Shown here: in pieces, positions 61,221 through 64,000 of the stretch | Numbering within the stretch: the stretch's first letter is position 1 | Layout of the letters: each line of letters opens with the position of its first letter | Source: Combretum micranthum | Taxonomy: Eukaryota; Streptophyta; Magnoliopsida; Myrtales; Combretaceae | Direction: 5' to 3' | DNA: 64,000 nt | Assembly (NCBI GenBank): GCA_024138025.1 | Contig: JAMXBD010000640.1 | Span: forward strand, 124,001-188,000 | Translations under genes and position numbers: made by a program | Notes under the pieces: model-generated | Told to the model about the DNA's origin: nothing | Seen by the model: the letters and a program-made list of their open reading frames with translations, nothing else | The model's database searches: none

Positions 61221-64000
61221 TGTCACGCCCTAAAGGGTACCCTAAACGTAACAGTCTGCCGCATGCTAACGAGACTTAAGAATTACTACTACAGTCATTC
61301 AAAGGTTTTGTATTAGTATGCAAGGCATTCCCTTACGACAATAGAATACATGAATAATTGGGGATAGATAGTTCAACCTGATAGGATAAGCAAAATAAAA
61401 AAAAAAAAACATAAATCACAGTTATGTCAGGATCAGTTACAAAGCATTAAGGGGCATTTCCCCTGCTACACAAGAATTTAAGTATTATCTTTTAGGTAAA
61501 GCCCAATCATTTTAAGGTTCACTACTATGGACTATACAAAACTAATCATAAACTTCTAAGGAGATAACTCCTAGTTTCGCATTACCTAATTTGGCCAGGT
61601 CTAGGGATGTAGCCATATGTACAGGAACTGCATTAGAAAGAAACTATGGAGGTTAGCTTAGTGAGTTTCCCTTCTAAAATTAAATATTCAACAAGCAATA
61701 TATATATTAGGCAAGTTATGTTAACAACCATATAAAATGCACAATCACATGAGCATACAATACATAAGACTTTTTGGGAGTCTTATGTTGAATGGATTTA
61801 CGCCTTCCATTTGGGGTTAGGTGTTTCAAGCCCATACGACCATAGATTTCAATTTTTCTCATTTATATTGTGGTTGATACAGGTGCCCACCCACACACAA
61901 TTTTGTAGTTGATACAAGTGCTTACACCACTATCATTTCAATTCCAGCAATTACGCCAACATTCGAGTTTACAGGCCCCTCGTTGCCCAGCTATTATGCC
62001 TTCTTCCCACAAAGGTATAATAACCTATGCAATGTGACTCAACATATGTATGCATGGTCAATTTGATTATAAGATCATGGCATATTAATTAACGATTTAT
62101 GGGCGATCACAGATATTGCAGACACTTTAATTCTATACTAAATCATACAACATTTACAACAATTCTATTTCGATATTCTTATCATTGATTCAATCAATTA
62201 GAATTCACATGCACATTCCAATTTTATCTTGCCCTAATCTAGTACCACTATCATTACAAGTATAATCATAAGCATATAATTTAAAGATAGTGAACTCACT
62301 CGTGCATGGCCTCCGGTCTCTAATGGTAGTGATCTAGAAATACGAATTTCCCTCGATTCCAAAATCACCTAAATAAAAGAAATACCCCTATGAGTATTTC
62401 ATACCACAACTAATTCCAAACCTTTCAAATAAAACTCTTTGAGTTCGTAATTTCCGTGATAATTGGAAATCCCAACTTAAAACGGCCATAACTTGGTTAT
62501 TTTAACTCGAAATTTCACAAATGAGCTATCGATTTCTATCTACTTGAAGATTTATCTATTTATGATGTTATTACTAAGTTTTGAAAACTTTTAGACCTCA
62601 GAATGCTCGGATCAGATCTGATCAGTAACTAGAATTTGCATTTCGAAAATTGTTTTGTAAAATTTGCATTATTTCTACCAAGTATAATATATGCATGCAT
62701 TATCTACATGATATTATTATGGATGATATCATAATGAGCTATCTATATGTATTTCCTTAATGATTTATGGTTAAAAATATTTTGTGAAATCTTTCACCTT
62801 GCAATAATGCCATGAACACTTGTTTGAGAAAACTAGCTTTATTCCTTTGAAAATCATACATATTTTAACTATGATAAGGCCTTGATAACCTATATACCTA
62901 CTACCTTCATTATCTTAATAAATTTCTTTATTTAAAGGTTGGAAAATAGATGTTTTAAGGTGAGTTTTGCCTAGTGACAATTTTGCACAATTTTGGAAAG
63001 GAAAATATTGTTTGATCTTAGTTGAAAAACTTTTCCTTTGTCTTAAGTTTCTACTTTGATAAAACACATTTACTCCTATAAAAACCAAGTCTTTATTACA
63101 TCTATTCCCTAAGGCCTCTATTTTTTCATTAAAATACGCATTTTGACATTTGGAAATAGGGTTTAAATAGTGATCATTCTTAGATTCGAATTTTGGGAAA
63201 TTATTTATGAGATTATTTCTTGTGAAAAACTTATTTAATCTTTCTAAAATTAAGTCCTAATCAAACCTACTCCCTAAGGCTTTCATTTCTTTAATAAAAC
63301 TATTGTTTTAGGTTTGGAAAATATGTGTTTTCTTGGCATTTCACCCCTAGTTATGAATTTCAATATTTTTGTTGGTGTTGAATCATAGATCTAACTTAAC
63401 CTTTATAACCCTCTTTTTGTTTTGAAAATTTCTCTTAATAAAACCAAGCTTATCTTATAAAAATCACTCCTTTATGATACTTATCACCTAAGCCCTTCAT
63501 TTTATATGTAAAACCTTCATTTTGAAGTTGGAAAATATGTTTTCTAAATGGTTCTTTCTCAAGATCCTAATTTTGAAAATCACTTTTTGATAGAAATAAA
63601 ATGAATCTTGAGTTTTCATCAACACCTTCATTAAGACTTTCATGCATGTAAAACAAGTAGCTATGTCATTTTAACTACTTTAAATAAGTAGATCTACTGT
63701 ACTACTCATGCTATGAATGTAAATGCATCATGAACAATATGTAGGTGAGAATAATAATGAAAATATATGCACAAAAATTTCTATTTAAGAACAATATATA
63801 AAATAATATATCAAAATACTAGTATATCAACTTTAATAACAAGATCTACATATTGTGATGGCAAGGATTCATGTTTTAGTGTTTCCACATCCCTAGCATA
63901 AAGCTTATGGGGATTTTTGGTGGAACAACACATGTATGACTTTGCTATTACATGTTTTTATAGTACTAGGGTTAAGATCTATTATCTATTTAGTGTTTTA
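61221..64000 (-). mobile_element. Element C': LTR of the giant-LTR superfamily, cut by window end
   Basis: Starts TGTCACGCCC on the + strand, that is the 3' end of the LTR in its sense, and aligns along its visible 2780 bp with C from 33942, with small indels. The base block before it, TTAAG (61216-61220), would be one copy of the target duplication. Whether it is a solo LTR or the LTR of a fuller element cannot be seen. Confidence 0.8.

Overview
This is a window from a plant nuclear genome, most likely a eudicot. It is AT-rich, its genes are split by GT-AG introns, and more than half of it is nested LTR retrotransposons. The species cannot be resolved from the sequence alone. No bacterial, viral, CRISPR or rRNA features are present.

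Genic part (about 5.7-20.8 kb). Two host genes converge. On the + strand (6321-9940, six coding exons, 549 aa) lies an RCD1/SRO1-type gene: WWE domain, PARP-like domain and RST domain. Its first coding intron is a GC-AG intron, and its leader carries a spliced leader intron and an uORF that reads across it. On the - strand (20761-10810, eight coding exons, 392 aa) lies a chloroplast-targeted, inactive shikimate kinase-like gene of the SKL2 type, with an N-terminal CS/p23-like domain. Its third intron (4.56 kb) holds a decayed Ty3/gypsy element, which in turn may hold a hAT-like MITE.

Flanks. The region 1-5.7 kb is AT-rich intergenic DNA with the 3' end of a LINE and a degenerate tandem array. 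The region 20.8-29.3 kb is intergenic, with a MITE candidate and an eroded LTR relative.

Retrotransposon nest (about 29.3-64 kb). The backbone is one dead Tat/Ogre-like Ty3/gypsy element on the - strand: ORF1, gag, protease, RT, RNase H, second RNase H, integrase, a 3' UTR with satellite-like repeats, a polypurine tract and the 3' LTR. It is cut by at least four later insertions. Element A (46076-48759) sits in the protease. Element B (39554-43949) sits in RNase H. Element C (33942-37738) sits in the integrase. Element X (from 50817) sits between ORF1 and gag, and is itself cut by D (52391-56739). A, B and D have perfect 5-bp target duplications; C has one with two transitions. A, B and C each split a codon run that reads on the other side. 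X is followed by a tRNA-iMet primer binding site, which shows that the 3.8-4.4 kb units (B, C, D, X) are very long LTRs and that B, C and D are solo LTRs. A further copy (C', from 61221) runs off the right end.

I found no undescribed cellular system. The most unusual items are the giant-LTR superfamily, the non-canonical ORF just behind X's primer site, and the split uORF and GC-AG intron of the RCD1-like gene.
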